From positions 1,364,001-1,428,000 of the forward strand of contig NZ_CP047943.1 in NCBI RefSeq assembly GCF_014279595.1: 64,000 nt of DNA, in the 5' to 3' direction. The position numbers and the translations under genes were made by a program. The notes under the pieces are model-generated. The model was not told where the DNA came from, made no database searches, and saw only the letters and a program-made list of their open reading frames with translations. Positions 7,802 through 18,110 of this stretch are shown piece after piece. This stretch comes from Synechococcus sp. RS9909 (GTDB lineage: Bacteria; Cyanobacteriota; Cyanobacteriia; PCC-6307; Cyanobiaceae). Each line of letters starts with the position of its first letter. Positions within the stretch are counted from its first letter, which is position 1.

Positions 7802-10800
7802 TCAGGCGCTGAAGTAACGCGCCTTGCTGTGCAGGGCCACCAAGGCCGTGGTGCTCTGCTCGGGGTGGAGCTGCTCCGACTCATCCATCTCCAGGCCGAT
7901 CCGCTCAGCGCCGAGCCAGGCGAGCTGTTGCCTCGAATCACCCACATTGGGGCAGGCCGGATAGCCGAAGGAATAACGGCTGCCGCGATACCGCTGCGCC
8001 AACACATCGCGGATGGGCAGACCCTCCGGATCAGGGAAACCACACTCCCGGCGGATCCGGGCATGGGTCCATTCCGCCAGGGCCTCGGCCATCTGCACCG
8101 CCAAGCCGTGAAAGAAGAGATAGTCGCTGTAGGCATCCCGCTGGAACAGATCCTGAGCGAAGCGACTGGCCTCCTCGCCCATGGTCACCGCCTGCATCGG
8201 CAGCACATCGGTTGGTTGGCCGTCGCGCAGGTCAGCGAAGAAATCGGCGATGCAATAACGATTGCCGCTGCGTTGGCGCGGCAGGGAGAAGCGACCGAGC
8301 TCCACGGCGCCATCGGTGGAGAACACCACCAGATCGTTTCCCCCCCGGCCGCAGGGGAAGTAGCCATAGGCCACGGCCGGCCTGAGCAGCTGCTCCGACC
8401 GCACCCGCTCCAGCCAGCTCTGCAGGATCGGCTCCGCCTTCTCCTGCAGCTCCGCCTCATAGGCCTCGCGCGTTTGTTCCCGGGTTTTGCGCATCTGCCA
8501 TTGCCCGGCGAAGAGAGCCTGACGGTCGAGATAGGCGATCACGTCCTCGAGCGGAATGGCCTCCGGGCCCTCGAGCAGACTGGCACCCAGGAAAGGGGGC
8601 TGGATCGGGGCTTCGGCTGGAACAGCCTCGGAGCGCTCAGAGCTCACTGGCAGGGATGCGGCTGCCTGAGGGGTGGCCTCACTGGCCTCAGCCGTGGCTT
8701 CACCGGTAACAGCCTCGCCAGAGGCAGGATCCTCGCCACCGATGCTGAGGCCTTCAGGCGTGCCATCCAGGAAGCCGCGTCGATCATCCCAACGCTCCTC
8801 GGCCCGAGCTTTCACATAGGCATCCATGAAACGCAGATCGGTGAAGGCATCACGGCCATAGATCACCTTGCCCTCATACACCTCGCTACAATCCTTATTG
8901 ACGAATCGGGGGGTGAGTGCAGCACCACCGAGCACCACGGGCACGCTGATTCCAGCATCATTGAACGCCTGCAGGTTGTCTTTCATGAAGGCAGTGGATT
9001 TAACCAACAAGCCGCTCATGGCGATGCAATCGGCCTGGTGCTCCTGCTGGGCCGCGATGATCGCGCCCACCTCCTGTTTGATGCCGAGATTGATCACCTC
9101 ATAGCCATTGTTGGTAAGGATGATGTCGACCAGGTTTTTACCGATGTCGTGCACATCGCCCTTCACAGTGGCGATCAGAAACTTCGCCTTGGCCGACCGT
9201 TTGCCATCGGATTTCTCCATATGGGGCTCGAGGAAAGCCACGGCGGCTTTCATGGTTTCGGCGGATTGGAGCACGAAGGGCAGCTGCATCTGGCCGGAGC
9301 CAAACAGATCGCCCACCACCTTCATGCCGTCGAGGAGAAATGTGTTGACAATCTCCAGGGGTGGATACGACTGGAGGCCTTCCCTGAGCGCCTCCTCGAG
9401 GCCAATGCGTTCCCCATCGATGATGTGCTGTTTGAGGCGCTCCTCCACCGGCAGATCGGCCAGGGACGGCCCCGATTGGCGGGCCTCCTTGGCACTCACC
9501 CCTTCAAACAGGGTGGTGAGTTCGGTGAGTGGGTCGTAGGTGCAAACGTCGCCATCAAAGCGACGCCGATCAAAGATCAGATCACGGCAGACCTGCTGGT
9601 GCTCCTCGGCGATCTTCATCAAGGGCAGGATCTTGGCGGGCGACACAATCGCCGCGTCCATGCCGGCCTCACAGCAGTCGTGCAGAAACACGGAATTGAG
9701 GCTGATGCGCGCCGCCGGTGAGAGGCCGAAACTCACATTCGAAACACCGAGCACCACGTGCACACCGGGCAGTTCGTCGCGGATGCGCCGGATCGCCTCG
9801 ATCGTTTCCAGACCGTTGCGGCGATCCTCCTCGATACCCGTGGAAATCGGCAGGGCCAGAGGGTCGTAGAAGATCTCACGGGCAGGAATTCCGAATTCCA
9901 CTGCATCGCGATAGGCCCGTTTGGCGATCGCCAGCTTCTTCTCAGCTGTGCGCGCCATCCCCTCTTCATCGATGGTTCCCACCACCACGCCAGCGCCATA
10001 GCGCCGCGCCAGTTCGAGCACCTTGAAGAAGCGCTCATCGCCGTCTTCGTAGTTGGTGGAGTTGAGGATGCACTTGCCACCCGCCACCTTCAGGCCCGCC
10101 TCCATCTTCTGCCACTCGGTCGAATCGAGCATCAGCGGCAGGTTGATGTTGGTGACCACACGGGTCACCAATTCGTGCATGTCCTTCTCACCATCACGCC
10201 CCACATAATCGACGTTCACATCGAGCACGTGGGCGTTTTCCTTCACCTGGCCGCGGGCCACCGCCACCAGTCCATCCCAGTCCTCAGCATTGAGCAAGTC
10301 CCGCACTTTCTTGGAACCGCTGGCGTTGAGGCGCTCACCGATGATCAGAAACGAATTGTCCTGGTGATACGACGTGGCGCCATAAATCGAGGCCGCCGCT
10401 GGGTCGTAGCTGAGCTGCACCCGCTGGCGGTGCTCCGTGCGGCAGGGACGCTGCGCAGGCTTGAGTTCTTCGGACAACTCCGCAAGCGCCTGGATGTGGG
10501 CCGGTGTGGTGCCACAGCAGCCACCGATCACCTGCACGCCAAGATCCTCCACGAAGTGCATCAGCTGCATCTTCAGCTCCAGCGGCTGCAGGCGGTAATG
10601 CGCCACGCCACCCACATTTTCAGGCAGGCCGGCATTGGGAATGCAACTGACCACAAAGGGGGAATGCTCCGCCAGATAACGGATGTGGTCCTTCATCTGC
10701 TCCGGACCCGTGGCGCAGTTCAGGCCGAGAATGTCGATGGCGAAGGGTTCCAGAATCGCCACCACAGCGGCGATGTCGGATCCCACCAACATGGTGCCGG

Positions 10801-11428
10801 TGGTTTCCATCGTCACCGACACCATCAGGGGCCGGCGTTCTCCGGCGTCGGCGAAGGCGGCCTCCACCCCCTGGAGCGCCGCTTTGATCTGCAGCACGTC
10901 CTGGCAGGTTTCGATGATGAACAGATCCACATCACCGGCCAACAGCCCAGCGGCCTGTTCGCGGTAGGCCTCTTTCAGGGTGTCGAAGCCGATGTGGCCC
11001 AGGGTCGGCAGTTTCGTGGTCGGTCCCATCGAGCCGGCCACGAATCGGGGCTTCTCCGCAGTGCTGTACTCCTGCGCCACCGTGCGCGCCAGTTCCGCCG
11101 CCCGTTTGTTGAGCGCAAACGCCTGATCCTGAAGCCCGTATTCCGCCAACACCACCGAGGCGGCACCGAAGGTGTCGGTTTCGATCACATCGCAGCCGGC
11201 CTCCAGAAACTGGCGATGCACGGCCTGCACTGCATCCGGACGGGTGACCACCAGATTCTCGTTGCAGCCCTCCAGTTCGGGACCGCCGAAATCCGCAGCG
11301 GTGAGATTGAGTTGCTGCAGAGAGGTGCCAGTGGCACCGTCAAACACCAGAACCGGGCGTTCAGGGGAATGGAGGCGAGAAAGAAAGCGGGAAACAACGG
11401 GGGTCGGCGCCACCAGTTCTGCCTGCAT
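7802..11428 (-). CDS. metH: Cobalamin-dependent methionine synthase
   Basis: 1208 aa, full length. It methylates homocysteine using 5-methyltetrahydrofolate via bound cobalamin. Domains in order: homocysteine-binding barrel (about 15-330), with zinc ligands in GLNCATGP and GGCCGTTP; pterin-binding barrel (about 355-620), starting at [15 protein letters not shown]; cobalamin cap and binding domains (about 640-890) with the axial His in GDVHDIGKN; and the SAM-dependent reactivation domain (about 990-1208), ending [11 protein letters not shown] near its last quarter. Between the B12 and activation domains is a low-complexity linker of some 55 residues rich in Ala, Glu, Ser and Pro. The ilvE gene lies 38 bases upstream on the same strand, so the two may be co-transcribed. 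I saw no cobalamin riboswitch. Confidence 0.97.
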   Translation of the reverse strand: MQAELVAPTPVVSRFLSRLHSPERPVLVFDGATGTSLQQLNLTAADFGGPELEGCNENLVVTRPDAVQAVHRQFLEAGCDVIETDTFGAASVVLAEYGLQDQAFALNKRAAELARTVAQEYSTAEKPRFVAGSMGPTTKLPTLGHIGFDTLKEAYREQAAGLLAGDVDLFIIETCQDVLQIKAALQGVEAAFADAGERRPLMVSVTMETTGTMLVGSDIAAVVAILEPFAIDILGLNCATGPEQMKDHIRYLAEHSPFVVSCIPNAGLPENVGGVAHYRLQPLELKMQLMHFVEDLGVQVIGGCCGTTPAHIQALAELSEELKPAQRPCRTEHRQRVQLSYDPAAASIYGATSYHQDNSFLIIGERLNASGSKKVRDLLNAEDWDGLVAVARGQVKENAHVLDVNVDYVGRDGEKDMHELVTRVVTNINLPLMLDSTEWQKMEAGLKVAGGKCILNSTNYEDGDERFFKVLELARRYGAGVVVGTIDEEGMARTAEKKLAIAKRAYRDAVEFGIPAREIFYDPLALPISTGIEEDRRNGLETIEAIRRIRDELPGVHVVLGVSNVSFGLSPAARISLNSVFLHDCCEAGMDAAIVSPAKILPLMKIAEEHQQVCRDLIFDRRRFDGDVCTYDPLTELTTLFEGVSAKEARQSGPSLADLPVEERLKQHIIDGERIGLEEALREGLQSYPPLEIVNTFLLDGMKVVGDLFGSGQMQLPFVLQSAETMKAAVAFLEPHMEKSDGKRSAKAKFLIATVKGDVHDIGKNLVDIILTNNGYEVINLGIKQEVGAIIAAQQEHQADCIAMSGLLVKSTAFMKDNLQAFNDAGISVPVVLGGAALTPRFVNKDCSEVYEGKVIYGRDAFTDLRFMDAYVKARAEERWDDRRGFLDGTPEGLSIGGEDPASGEAVTGEATAEASEATPQAAASLPVSSERSEAVPAEAPIQPPFLGASLLEGPEAIPLEDVIAYLDRQALFAGQWQMRKTREQTREAYEAELQEKAEPILQSWLERVRSEQLLRPAVAYGYFPCGRGGNDLVVFSTDGAVELGRFSLPRQRSGNRYCIADFFADLRDGQPTDVLPMQAVTMGEEASRFAQDLFQRDAYSDYLFFHGLAVQMAEALAEWTHARIRRECGFPDPEGLPIRDVLAQRYRGSRYSFGYPACPNVGDSRQQLAWLGAERIGLEMDESEQLHPEQSTTALVALHSKARYFSA

Positions 11429-11466
11429 TCCATTTGCTTGCCTCTGGGGCCATCCTAAGAATCGCC

Positions 11467-12384
11467 TCAGCCGTTGAGGTCGATTCGCGTGACCCAGTGC
11501 TCATAATCGGGGTCGCGCCCTTCGGTGATCGCCACCAGTCGCTCGCGAAGGGCATGCATCAGCGGCCGCTCACTGGAGAGCGTGGTGGATTCCAGCTGGC
11601 GCACCGGTGTGATCTTGGCGGCCGTGCCGGTGAGAAACACCTCATCAGCGATGAACAGCTCCGTCTTGTCGACCGGGCGCTCCACCACCGTGATCCCCAT
11701 GCTGCGGGCCAGCTCGATCACGCTGGCGCGGGTGATGCCCTCGAGGATGTCCTGATCCACACCGGGGGTGATCAGGACGCCATCGCGCACGATGAACAGA
11801 TTCATGCCGCTGGCCTCGCTGATCTTGCCGCGGCTGTTGAGCAGCAGGGCTTCGTCGAAACCACTGAGCACCGCTTCAGTCTTGGCCAGGGAGCTGGTGA
11901 TATAAGCGCCACTGATCTTGCCGCGCAGGGGCAGGGAGCGGTCTTCCTGACGGGTCCAGGAGCTGATCCGGCAACTGACGCCCTCGGGCGAGAGGTAGTC
12001 ACCCAGCTCGAGGCCGTAGATCAGGAAATCGGTTTCGATGTTGTGCAACCGAGGGGCGATGCCGAGGTCACTCGTGTAAACAAACGGCCGCAGGTAGATC
12101 GGTGTGGTGGGCCGATTCGCCCGCAGCATCGCGGTGAGGGCCTCCATCACAGTGGTTTCACTCAAGTCAGTCAGCAGCAGCCGGGCGCTTTGACTGAGGC
12201 GACGGGCATGGCGATCGGCGCGGAACAGAAGCACGTGATCGGCCCTCTGCGGATCGGGAATCGCCCGCATGCCACCAAACGCGCCCGTGCCGTAGTGGAG
12301 CGCGTGGGTGGCCACCGACACCTTCGCTTCTGAGAAGGGGATGCAACGGCCTTCAAACCAGGCGTACGGCAGGAACTGATGCAT
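11467..12384 (-). CDS. ilvE: Branched-chain amino acid aminotransferase
   Basis: 305 aa from the ATG at 12384; the frame extends far upstream but that part is antisense to cobN. A class IV PLP aminotransferase making Leu, Ile and Val from their 2-oxo acids. The opening [20 protein letters not shown] and [14 protein letters not shown] are typical. The PLP lysine is in [22 protein letters not shown] and [12 protein letters not shown] complete the cofactor and substrate site. Divergent from cobN with 66 bases between starts and 38 bases upstream of metH. Confidence 0.95.
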   Translation of the reverse strand: MHQFLPYAWFEGRCIPFSEAKVSVATHALHYGTGAFGGMRAIPDPQRADHVLLFRADRHARRLSQSARLLLTDLSETTVMEALTAMLRANRPTTPIYLRPFVYTSDLGIAPRLHNIETDFLIYGLELGDYLSPEGVSCRISSWTRQEDRSLPLRGKISGAYITSSLAKTEAVLSGFDEALLLNSRGKISEASGMNLFIVRDGVLITPGVDQDILEGITRASVIELARSMGITVVERPVDKTELFIADEVFLTGTAAKITPVRQLESTTLSSERPLMHALRERLVAITEGRDPDYEHWVTRIDLNG

Positions 12385-12450
12385 GGCTGACGGGGCCGTT
12401 CGCCAAATCTTCTCACCCACCATCCCACCGGCACGACCGACAATGGCGCC

Positions 12451-15400
12451 ATGCACCGACTGAGCAGCGTCCCTGGATCCGATGAAGGCGGCGAGGTGGT
12501 GCTCGTGGAGCAGCCAACGGCACCGCTGTTGCTGCTCACCAGCGCCCAGACCGACATCAGCACCCTCGCCAGGGTGTTGGAGGCAGCGGAGGCGGCCCCC
12601 TGGCGCGATCGGATCCGCGCCCTGCCGCTCGATGCCCTGCAGCACCAGGCCCAGATCGATCACTATCTCGCCAGCACCGCTGCCGACGCACGCTTGATCG
12701 TGGTGCGTCTGCTCGGGGGCCGGGGCCACTGGTCCTATGGCTTCGAGCAAGTGCTGCGCTGGCAGGAGGCCCGCAGCGATCGCCAGCTGATTGTTCTGGC
12801 CGGCACCCCGGATCAGGACCGTGCCCTGCACGGCCTGAGCTCGGTTCCCGAACCTCTCTGCGATGCCCTCGCCGCCCTGATGAGGGAAGGAGGCCCGGAG
12901 AATCTCAAGCGTTGCCTCGATGCCCTGGCGCTGCTGCTGGCAGGAGAGGAACCCGAGGCCTCGGCGCTGGAGCCGCTGCCGATGGCTGATCCGGCCCCTT
13001 GGCAGTGGCAGGACACCCCCGGCCCTCGGGTGGGGGTGATCCTCTATCGCGCCCTGGCCCGTGCCGGTGACACGGCGTTGGCGGAGGCGCTGCTCAGCAG
13101 CCTGCGCCGGCGTGGCCTGGTGCCGCGAGCGCTCTGGGTGAGCAGCCTGCGCGATCCGGTGGTGCAGCAGGGCGTGTTGGATCTGTTGCAGCACCAGCAG
13201 GTGGAGCTGGTGATCACCACTACCGCCTTCGCCTCGGTGCAATTCGAGGAGGCCGGTCTCGGCAGTCCGCTCTGGGATCAGCTCGATCGCCCGGTTCTGC
13301 AGGTGCTCAGCAGCGGTCGCTCCCGCCAGGTCTGGGCCGACTCCTCCCGGGGCCTCGACCCACTCGACCTCTCACTCCAGGTGGTGCTGCCCGAGCTTGA
13401 TGGACGCATCACCACCCGGGTCGGTGGCTTCCGGGAACAGCAGCAGGCCCACCCCAGCCTGGCCACAGCGGTGCATGTCCTCGAACCGAACCCCACCGGA
13501 CTGGACTGGGTGGTGCAACACGCCGAGGCCTGGATTGCGCTGCGGCGCAGCTCGGCCCATGAGCGTCGTGTCGCCCTGGTTCTGGCCAACTATCCAATTC
13601 GCAATGGGCGTGTGGCCAATGGCGTCGGTCTCGACACCCCCGCCTCATTGCACAACGCCCTGCACTGGTTGCAGGAGTCGGGGCACAACCTCGGTGTCGT
13701 CCCTGTCCCTGCCACACCGGAGGCCTTGATGCAGGCTCTGCTGCGGGGGCGCAGCAACGATCCCGAGAGCCACCATCGCCCAGCCCTCGCCCACCTCCCC
13801 CTGCGCGATTACCAGGCCTGGTGGCAGCACTTGCCCACCGCGGCACGCCAGGCGGTGGAACGGCGATGGGGGCCACCGGAGCAGGCGGTGGATCTCGACA
13901 GGGCGTTGGATGGCTCCCCCGGTTTCGCCATCCATGGCCTCCGCTTCGGCCATGTGGTGGTGCTGATTCAGCCCAGTCGGGGCTACGACCCGGATCAGCT
14001 CAGCGATCTCCACTCCCCCGACCTGCCGCCACCACACCGCTACCTGGCCCAATACCTCTGGATGCGCCAGGTGCACGGCTGCCAGGTGATGGTGCATCTG
14101 GGCAAACATGGCAGCGCCGAATGGCTGCCCGGCAAGGCGGTGGGCCTGAGCGCGTCCTGTGCTCCGGCTCTGGCCCTGGGGCCGATTCCCCATCTCTATC
14201 CCTTCATCGTCAACGATCCGGGCGAGGGATCCCAGGCCAAACGGCGAGGCCATGCCGTGATCCTCGATCACCTCACGCCGCCGCTGGGGCGCGCTGGATC
14301 CCATGGCGACCTGGTGAGCCTGGAGCAGCTGCTCGATGAAGTGGTCGAGGCCCGGCAGCTTGGGTCGGAGCGCTGTGGCGTGCTCGATGAGCAACTGCTG
14401 GCGCTGCTCACTCGCCTCAACTGGCCGGGTCTGCCCAGCGGCAGCGTCCACAGGGCCCAGGAGCGCCAGGCCCTGTTTGCTGCGCCGGCGTGGAGCCATT
14501 GTCTGGACCAGGTGGAGACCTATCTCTGTGAACTGAAGGAGGCACAGATCCGCACCGGCCTGCATCGACTCGGCGCGATGCCGGAACCCGACGCCCTGGT
14601 GGAACTACTGCTGGCGATCGGCCGCTGCCCCGGACCGGATCGCCCCGGCCTCACCCAGGCGATGGCCAGGCGGCTCGACCTCAGCTGTGATCCCTGGGCT
14701 GATGAGGATGGCCAGGCTCTCCACCCAAGCGATCAGGCCTGGTTGGAGGGCCATGGCGTGGAGCGGGCGCGACGCGTCGCCGATGCCGTCGACTGGTTGG
14801 AGCGTCAGGCCTCCACGCTGATTCAGCGGCTGATTGAGCCTGAGCACCTCAACCCGGCCGGCAGCCGAGCTCTCCATCCCGATCTGGAGCGCTGGCTGCT
14901 CGATGGCAGCGACCCCAGTCTGCTGCATCTGAGGCAGACGTTGATCCCCCGCCTGCGGGCCTGCGCCGATCGGGAGCGGGCGGGATTCCTCCATGCCATT
15001 GCCGGCGGCCGGATCGCCAGCGGTCCCTCCGGCGCGCCGACACGGGGGCGACCGGATGTGCTGCCCACTGGCCGGAATTTCTATTCAGTGGATCTACGCG
15101 GACTGCCGACGGAAGCCGCCTGGGATCTGGGCCGGCGCAGTGCTGAACAGTTGCTGGAGCTTTACCTGCTGGAGGAGGGGGAGCCCCTGCAGCATCTTGC
15201 CCTGTCGGTGTGGGGGACGGCGACGATGCGCAACGGCGGCGAGGACATCGCCCAGATGCTGGCCCTGATGGGTGTGAGACCGGTGTGGGATGGACCGACC
15301 CGGCGCCTGGTGGATCTGGAGGTGATTCCCCTCGCCCTGTTGCAACGCCCCCGCGTTGATGTGACGCTGCGGATCTCCGGCCTGTTCCGCGATGCCTTTC

Positions 15401-16239
15401 CCCAGCTGGTGCGCTGGGTGGATCGGGCGCTGGCGTTGGTGGCCGGCCTGGAGGAAGACGCCCACGACAATCCCCTGGCAGCCCGCAGCCGCGCGAGCGG
15501 TCGTCCGCCGCGGGTGTTCGGCTCCGCTCCCGGTGCCTATGGCGCTGGCCTGCAGGCCCTGATCGATTCAGGCCAATGGGAGGAGCAGGGCGACCTGGCC
15601 GACGCCTTCCTGAGCTGGAGCCGCTGGGCCTACGACGGGCAGGGGGAACCCCAGGAGGATCGAGAGGGCCTGGAGCGCAGCCTGAGCGAGGTGCAGGTGG
15701 TGCTCCACAACCAGGACAACCGGGAGCATGACCTGCTCGATTCCGACGATTACTACCAGTTCCAGGGCGGTCTGGCCGCTGCCGTGACGGCGGTGCGCGG
15801 CAGACCTGCCGCGCTCTGGTTCGCCGACCACTCCCGGCGGGAGCGGCTGCGCCTGCATCCGCTCGGCAAGGAGATCGACAAGGTGATGCGCAGCCGGCTG
15901 CTCAATCCCCGCTGGATCGAGGGCATGCGCGGCCATGGCTACAAGGGAGCCTTCGAGATGGCCGCCAGTCTCGACTACTTGTTTGCCTACGACGCCAGCA
16001 GCGGCGTGGTGCAGAACTGGTGTTATGCCGCCGTTCAGGACGCCTGGCTCGATGACAGCGAGAACCGGACGTTTCTGATCCGCCATAACCCCTGGGCCCT
16101 GCGCGACATGGCGGAACGCTTACTGGAAGCGGCTAACCGCCGGCTCTGGTCGGATGCGACTCCGGAGCGGCTGGAACGGCTGCGTCAGTTAGTGCTGGAA
16201 GCCGAGACGCGCGTGGAGCACGACGGCCTCAGGGAATGA
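12451..16239 (+). CDS. cobN: Cobaltochelatase subunit CobN
   Basis: 1262 aa, the usual CobN length. This is the large subunit that inserts cobalt into hydrogenobyrinic acid a,c-diamide (or the corresponding corrinoid) during cobalamin synthesis; it is related to the Mg-chelatase H subunit. The central CobN/BchH signature MVHLGKHGSAEWLPGK and the downstream FIVNDPGEGSQAKRRGHAV are intact, as are the C-terminal GTATMRNGGEDIAQML and RGHGYKGAFEMAASLDY. It is alone on its strand here; in cyanobacteria the Mg-chelatase I and D subunits probably serve as its partners. The 60 or so residues before the first conserved block vary between species, so the start could be later. Confidence 0.95.
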   Translation: MHRLSSVPGSDEGGEVVLVEQPTAPLLLLTSAQTDISTLARVLEAAEAAPWRDRIRALPLDALQHQAQIDHYLASTAADARLIVVRLLGGRGHWSYGFEQVLRWQEARSDRQLIVLAGTPDQDRALHGLSSVPEPLCDALAALMREGGPENLKRCLDALALLLAGEEPEASALEPLPMADPAPWQWQDTPGPRVGVILYRALARAGDTALAEALLSSLRRRGLVPRALWVSSLRDPVVQQGVLDLLQHQQVELVITTTAFASVQFEEAGLGSPLWDQLDRPVLQVLSSGRSRQVWADSSRGLDPLDLSLQVVLPELDGRITTRVGGFREQQQAHPSLATAVHVLEPNPTGLDWVVQHAEAWIALRRSSAHERRVALVLANYPIRNGRVANGVGLDTPASLHNALHWLQESGHNLGVVPVPATPEALMQALLRGRSNDPESHHRPALAHLPLRDYQAWWQHLPTAARQAVERRWGPPEQAVDLDRALDGSPGFAIHGLRFGHVVVLIQPSRGYDPDQLSDLHSPDLPPPHRYLAQYLWMRQVHGCQVMVHLGKHGSAEWLPGKAVGLSASCAPALALGPIPHLYPFIVNDPGEGSQAKRRGHAVILDHLTPPLGRAGSHGDLVSLEQLLDEVVEARQLGSERCGVLDEQLLALLTRLNWPGLPSGSVHRAQERQALFAAPAWSHCLDQVETYLCELKEAQIRTGLHRLGAMPEPDALVELLLAIGRCPGPDRPGLTQAMARRLDLSCDPWADEDGQALHPSDQAWLEGHGVERARRVADAVDWLERQASTLIQRLIEPEHLNPAGSRALHPDLERWLLDGSDPSLLHLRQTLIPRLRACADRERAGFLHAIAGGRIASGPSGAPTRGRPDVLPTGRNFYSVDLRGLPTEAAWDLGRRSAEQLLELYLLEEGEPLQHLALSVWGTATMRNGGEDIAQMLALMGVRPVWDGPTRRLVDLEVIPLALLQRPRVDVTLRISGLFRDAFPQLVRWVDRALALVAGLEEDAHDNPLAARSRASGRPPRVFGSAPGAYGAGLQALIDSGQWEEQGDLADAFLSWSRWAYDGQGEPQEDREGLERSLSEVQVVLHNQDNREHDLLDSDDYYQFQGGLAAAVTAVRGRPAALWFADHSRRERLRLHPLGKEIDKVMRSRLLNPRWIEGMRGHGYKGAFEMAASLDYLFAYDASSGVVQNWCYAAVQDAWLDDSENRTFLIRHNPWALRDMAERLLEAANRRLWSDATPERLERLRQLVLEAETRVEHDGLRE

Positions 16240-16256
16240 GGCTCAGGTGTTGAGAC

Positions 16257-16808
16257 TCAACTGTTGAGATCCCGCACCATGGCACGAAAGGGATCGATCG
16301 AGCCGGGAGCGGCCGACTGGGCGCTGCTGGGCTTGGACGCGCTGGCTTCCGGCTTCAGTTCCGTTTTGCGGGCCACGGGAGCGGCATCGGCTGCGGCCGG
16401 AGCGTTGACGCCCGACAGAGCGCTGCCTTTGAGGCGTTGATTCAGCTCCTGCTGACTCATCGGTTCAGCGAAGGTTTTCTTCACCGGTTTGGGCACGCCC
16501 TGGGTCACCGAGACGGTCGCCTCGGTTTTGCTCACGCCGCCGAGCCCCTCAGAGGCCACGTCCACCTTCAGGTCCATGGCATCCACCTCGGTCACCAGTT
16601 CCTTGCTGCCGGGGCTGTCGGCGGTGCCGGGGAAGGTGCGGCGGATCGTCTTCGCCTCACGCATGTAGCTGAGATCCCCCAGGGAGGTGGAGGTGTCGCT
16701 GTCGAGGAAGAAGGCGTCCTGCTTTTTCGCGGGCTTCGGCTGGGCCTGGCTGTTGTCGGTGCGCGGCGCTGCAGCGCGGGGATTCAGGAGACGATCGAAG
16801 AAACCCAT
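16257..16808 (-). CDS. Conserved hypothetical protein
   Basis: 183 aa, not recognised. It starts MGFFDRLLNPRAA, has a conserved-looking middle with DSDTSTSLGDLSYMREAKTI, then an Ala/Ser/Lys/Pro-rich low-complexity part, and ends DPFRAMVRDLNS. No signal peptide or membrane segment. The pattern of a short structured N-terminus, a flexible middle and a conserved C-terminal peptide suggests a scaffold or partner protein. It follows cobN on the opposite strand, the two stops 17 bases apart, and lies 27 bases downstream of the PHP gene. Confidence 0.6.
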   Translation of the reverse strand: MGFFDRLLNPRAAAPRTDNSQAQPKPAKKQDAFFLDSDTSTSLGDLSYMREAKTIRRTFPGTADSPGSKELVTEVDAMDLKVDVASEGLGGVSKTEATVSVTQGVPKPVKKTFAEPMSQQELNQRLKGSALSGVNAPAAADAAPVARKTELKPEASASKPSSAQSAAPGSIDPFRAMVRDLNS

Positions 16809-16835
16809 GCCCGATCAACAGGAAGTGGAACGAAC

Positions 16836-17492
16836 TTAGCGACCCTTGAGGTCGTGGCCGTGGGTATCGGTGCCACACGTACGCAAAAGGCCAAGGTTCT
16901 TCAACTGGGCATCGATCGCCTCGCACACCAGCGGTGTCGGGCTCCAATGCGGTTGCATGTCGTAGTCGTACCAGGCCTCGCCGCCATCGAAGCCCAGCTC
17001 AGCCGCCGCAGCGATCAGCTCGGGGTAACCGAGGCGATACCGGGCCGGATGGGCCAGCACCGCCAGCCCGCCAGCGGCATGAATCGCCTTGCGGACCGCC
17101 TCCGCCCGCAGCGGTTCTCCCACCGCCGCATCCCCCTGGCTGTAAACGTGCAGCGCCGGGTGATCGAGCTCGAAGCCCAGGGCCAGCACGTGCACCAGAC
17201 AGCCGCGAAGCACGCAACTGATCTCCATGCCGCTCCAGAGGGTGGGCACCGCGTGGCCGGCGTCCAGCTCCCGCTCCAACCAGGCCTGCATCGGGCGGAA
17301 CGCCGCTGCACTGTGGTGATCGGTGACGGCGAGATGCTGCAGGCCCTGATCGCGGGCCTGACGAATCAGGGCGTCGGGGGAGAGGCTGCCGTCGCTGCAA
17401 AGCGTGTGGCAGTGGAAATTGAGGGCGGCCGGGCAGCTCTCGGGGCCCACCGTTTCGAGGATGGACCTCAGGGGGTGGCGATCAGTGGCCAT
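16836..17492 (-). CDS. PHP domain phosphoesterase
   Basis: 218 aa from the ATG at 17492, which overlaps the hemJ stop by 11 bases. The polymerase-and-histidinol-phosphatase fold supplies metal ligands in FHCHTLCSDGSL (His-x-His), VTDHHSAAAF and the C-terminal CGTDTHGHD; LVHVLALGFEL and VLAHPARYRLGYPEL are also typical. Such stand-alone PHP proteins in bacteria resemble the TrpH/YciV group (5'-3' exonuclease or 3',5'-nucleotide phosphatase), but the substrate here is not known. Likely part of a hemJ-PHP transcript. Confidence 0.8.
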   Translation of the reverse strand: MATDRHPLRSILETVGPESCPAALNFHCHTLCSDGSLSPDALIRQARDQGLQHLAVTDHHSAAAFRPMQAWLERELDAGHAVPTLWSGMEISCVLRGCLVHVLALGFELDHPALHVYSQGDAAVGEPLRAEAVRKAIHAAGGLAVLAHPARYRLGYPELIAAAAELGFDGGEAWYDYDMQPHWSPTPLVCEAIDAQLKNLGLLRTCGTDTHGHDLKGR

Positions 17493-18075
17493 GGGCTTCG
17501 GCAGGCTCGGCTGCGAGGGCTTCGGCCTTGAGCCGCCGCCAGCGGGCATAGAACTGAATCGAGGCGGCCATGAACACCACCAGGGCGAACACGAACCAGG
17601 TGGCGGCGCCGGTCGGAAACTGGGTCTTGAACACCACCAGCATCACCACGATCACCAGAAGCAGGGTGGGGAGCTCGTTGAGGGCGCGCAGCTGGCGTCC
17701 GGTCCAACGGCAGTCGCCTCGTCGCAACTGCCCCATGAGGCGGTAGCAAAAGGCGTGATAGATGAGGAGTGCGGCGACGAACGCGAGCTTGGCGTGCATC
17801 CAGCCCTGATGCAGCCAACTGGGTTGCACCACCAGCAGGCCCACCGCCATCGATACCGCCACCACCATGCCGGGAGTGGTGATGATGTTGGCCAAGCGCC
17901 GTTCCATCAGGGCGTATTGCGTCTGGAAGGGCGTGCGCAACTCAGGGGCCAGCTCCTCCGCTTCCACGTGGTAGATGAACAACCGCACCAGGTAGAAGAG
18001 CCCGGCAAACCACACCACCACGCCCACGATGTGGAGGGTTTTGAACCAGAGGTATGCCTCGGGCGGCAGGGTCAT
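17482..18075 (-). CDS. hemJ: Protoporphyrinogen IX oxidase HemJ
   Basis: 197 aa integral membrane protein. HemJ oxidises protoporphyrinogen IX to protoporphyrin IX, the branch substrate for heme and chlorophyll; most cyanobacteria use it instead of HemG or HemY. Four to five membrane helices are visible, e.g. TLHIVGVVVWFAGLFYLVR at the start, TPGMVVAVSMAVGLLVV, KLAFVAALLIYHAFCY and LLLVIVVMLVVF. The conserved first-helix His and the RLFIYH motif, ERRL and HAKL are present. It overlaps the downstream PHP gene. The acidic and His-rich C-terminus (AEPAEAHGH) is likely cytosolic. Confidence 0.9.
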   Translation of the reverse strand: MTLPPEAYLWFKTLHIVGVVVWFAGLFYLVRLFIYHVEAEELAPELRTPFQTQYALMERRLANIITTPGMVVAVSMAVGLLVVQPSWLHQGWMHAKLAFVAALLIYHAFCYRLMGQLRRGDCRWTGRQLRALNELPTLLLVIVVMLVVFKTQFPTGAATWFVFALVVFMAASIQFYARWRRLKAEALAAEPAEAHGH

Positions 18076-18110
18076 GGGAGAAACGTCAACGCGGTGACCC
18101 TACGCAGCAT

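Noticed and set aside
7754-11458. Two long open frames (about 655 and 566 codons) on the plus strand opposite metH
   Set aside because: They are antisense shadows in GC-rich sequence; the minus strand encodes a complete, motif-verified MetH.
11429-12450. Cobalamin riboswitch near metH or cobN
   Set aside because: The spacers are 38 and 66 bases, too short, and no B12-box-like sequence is seen.
12385-13242. Long upstream extension of the ilvE frame
   Set aside because: It runs antisense through the start of cobN, and the conserved aminotransferase N-terminus begins at the ATG at 12384.
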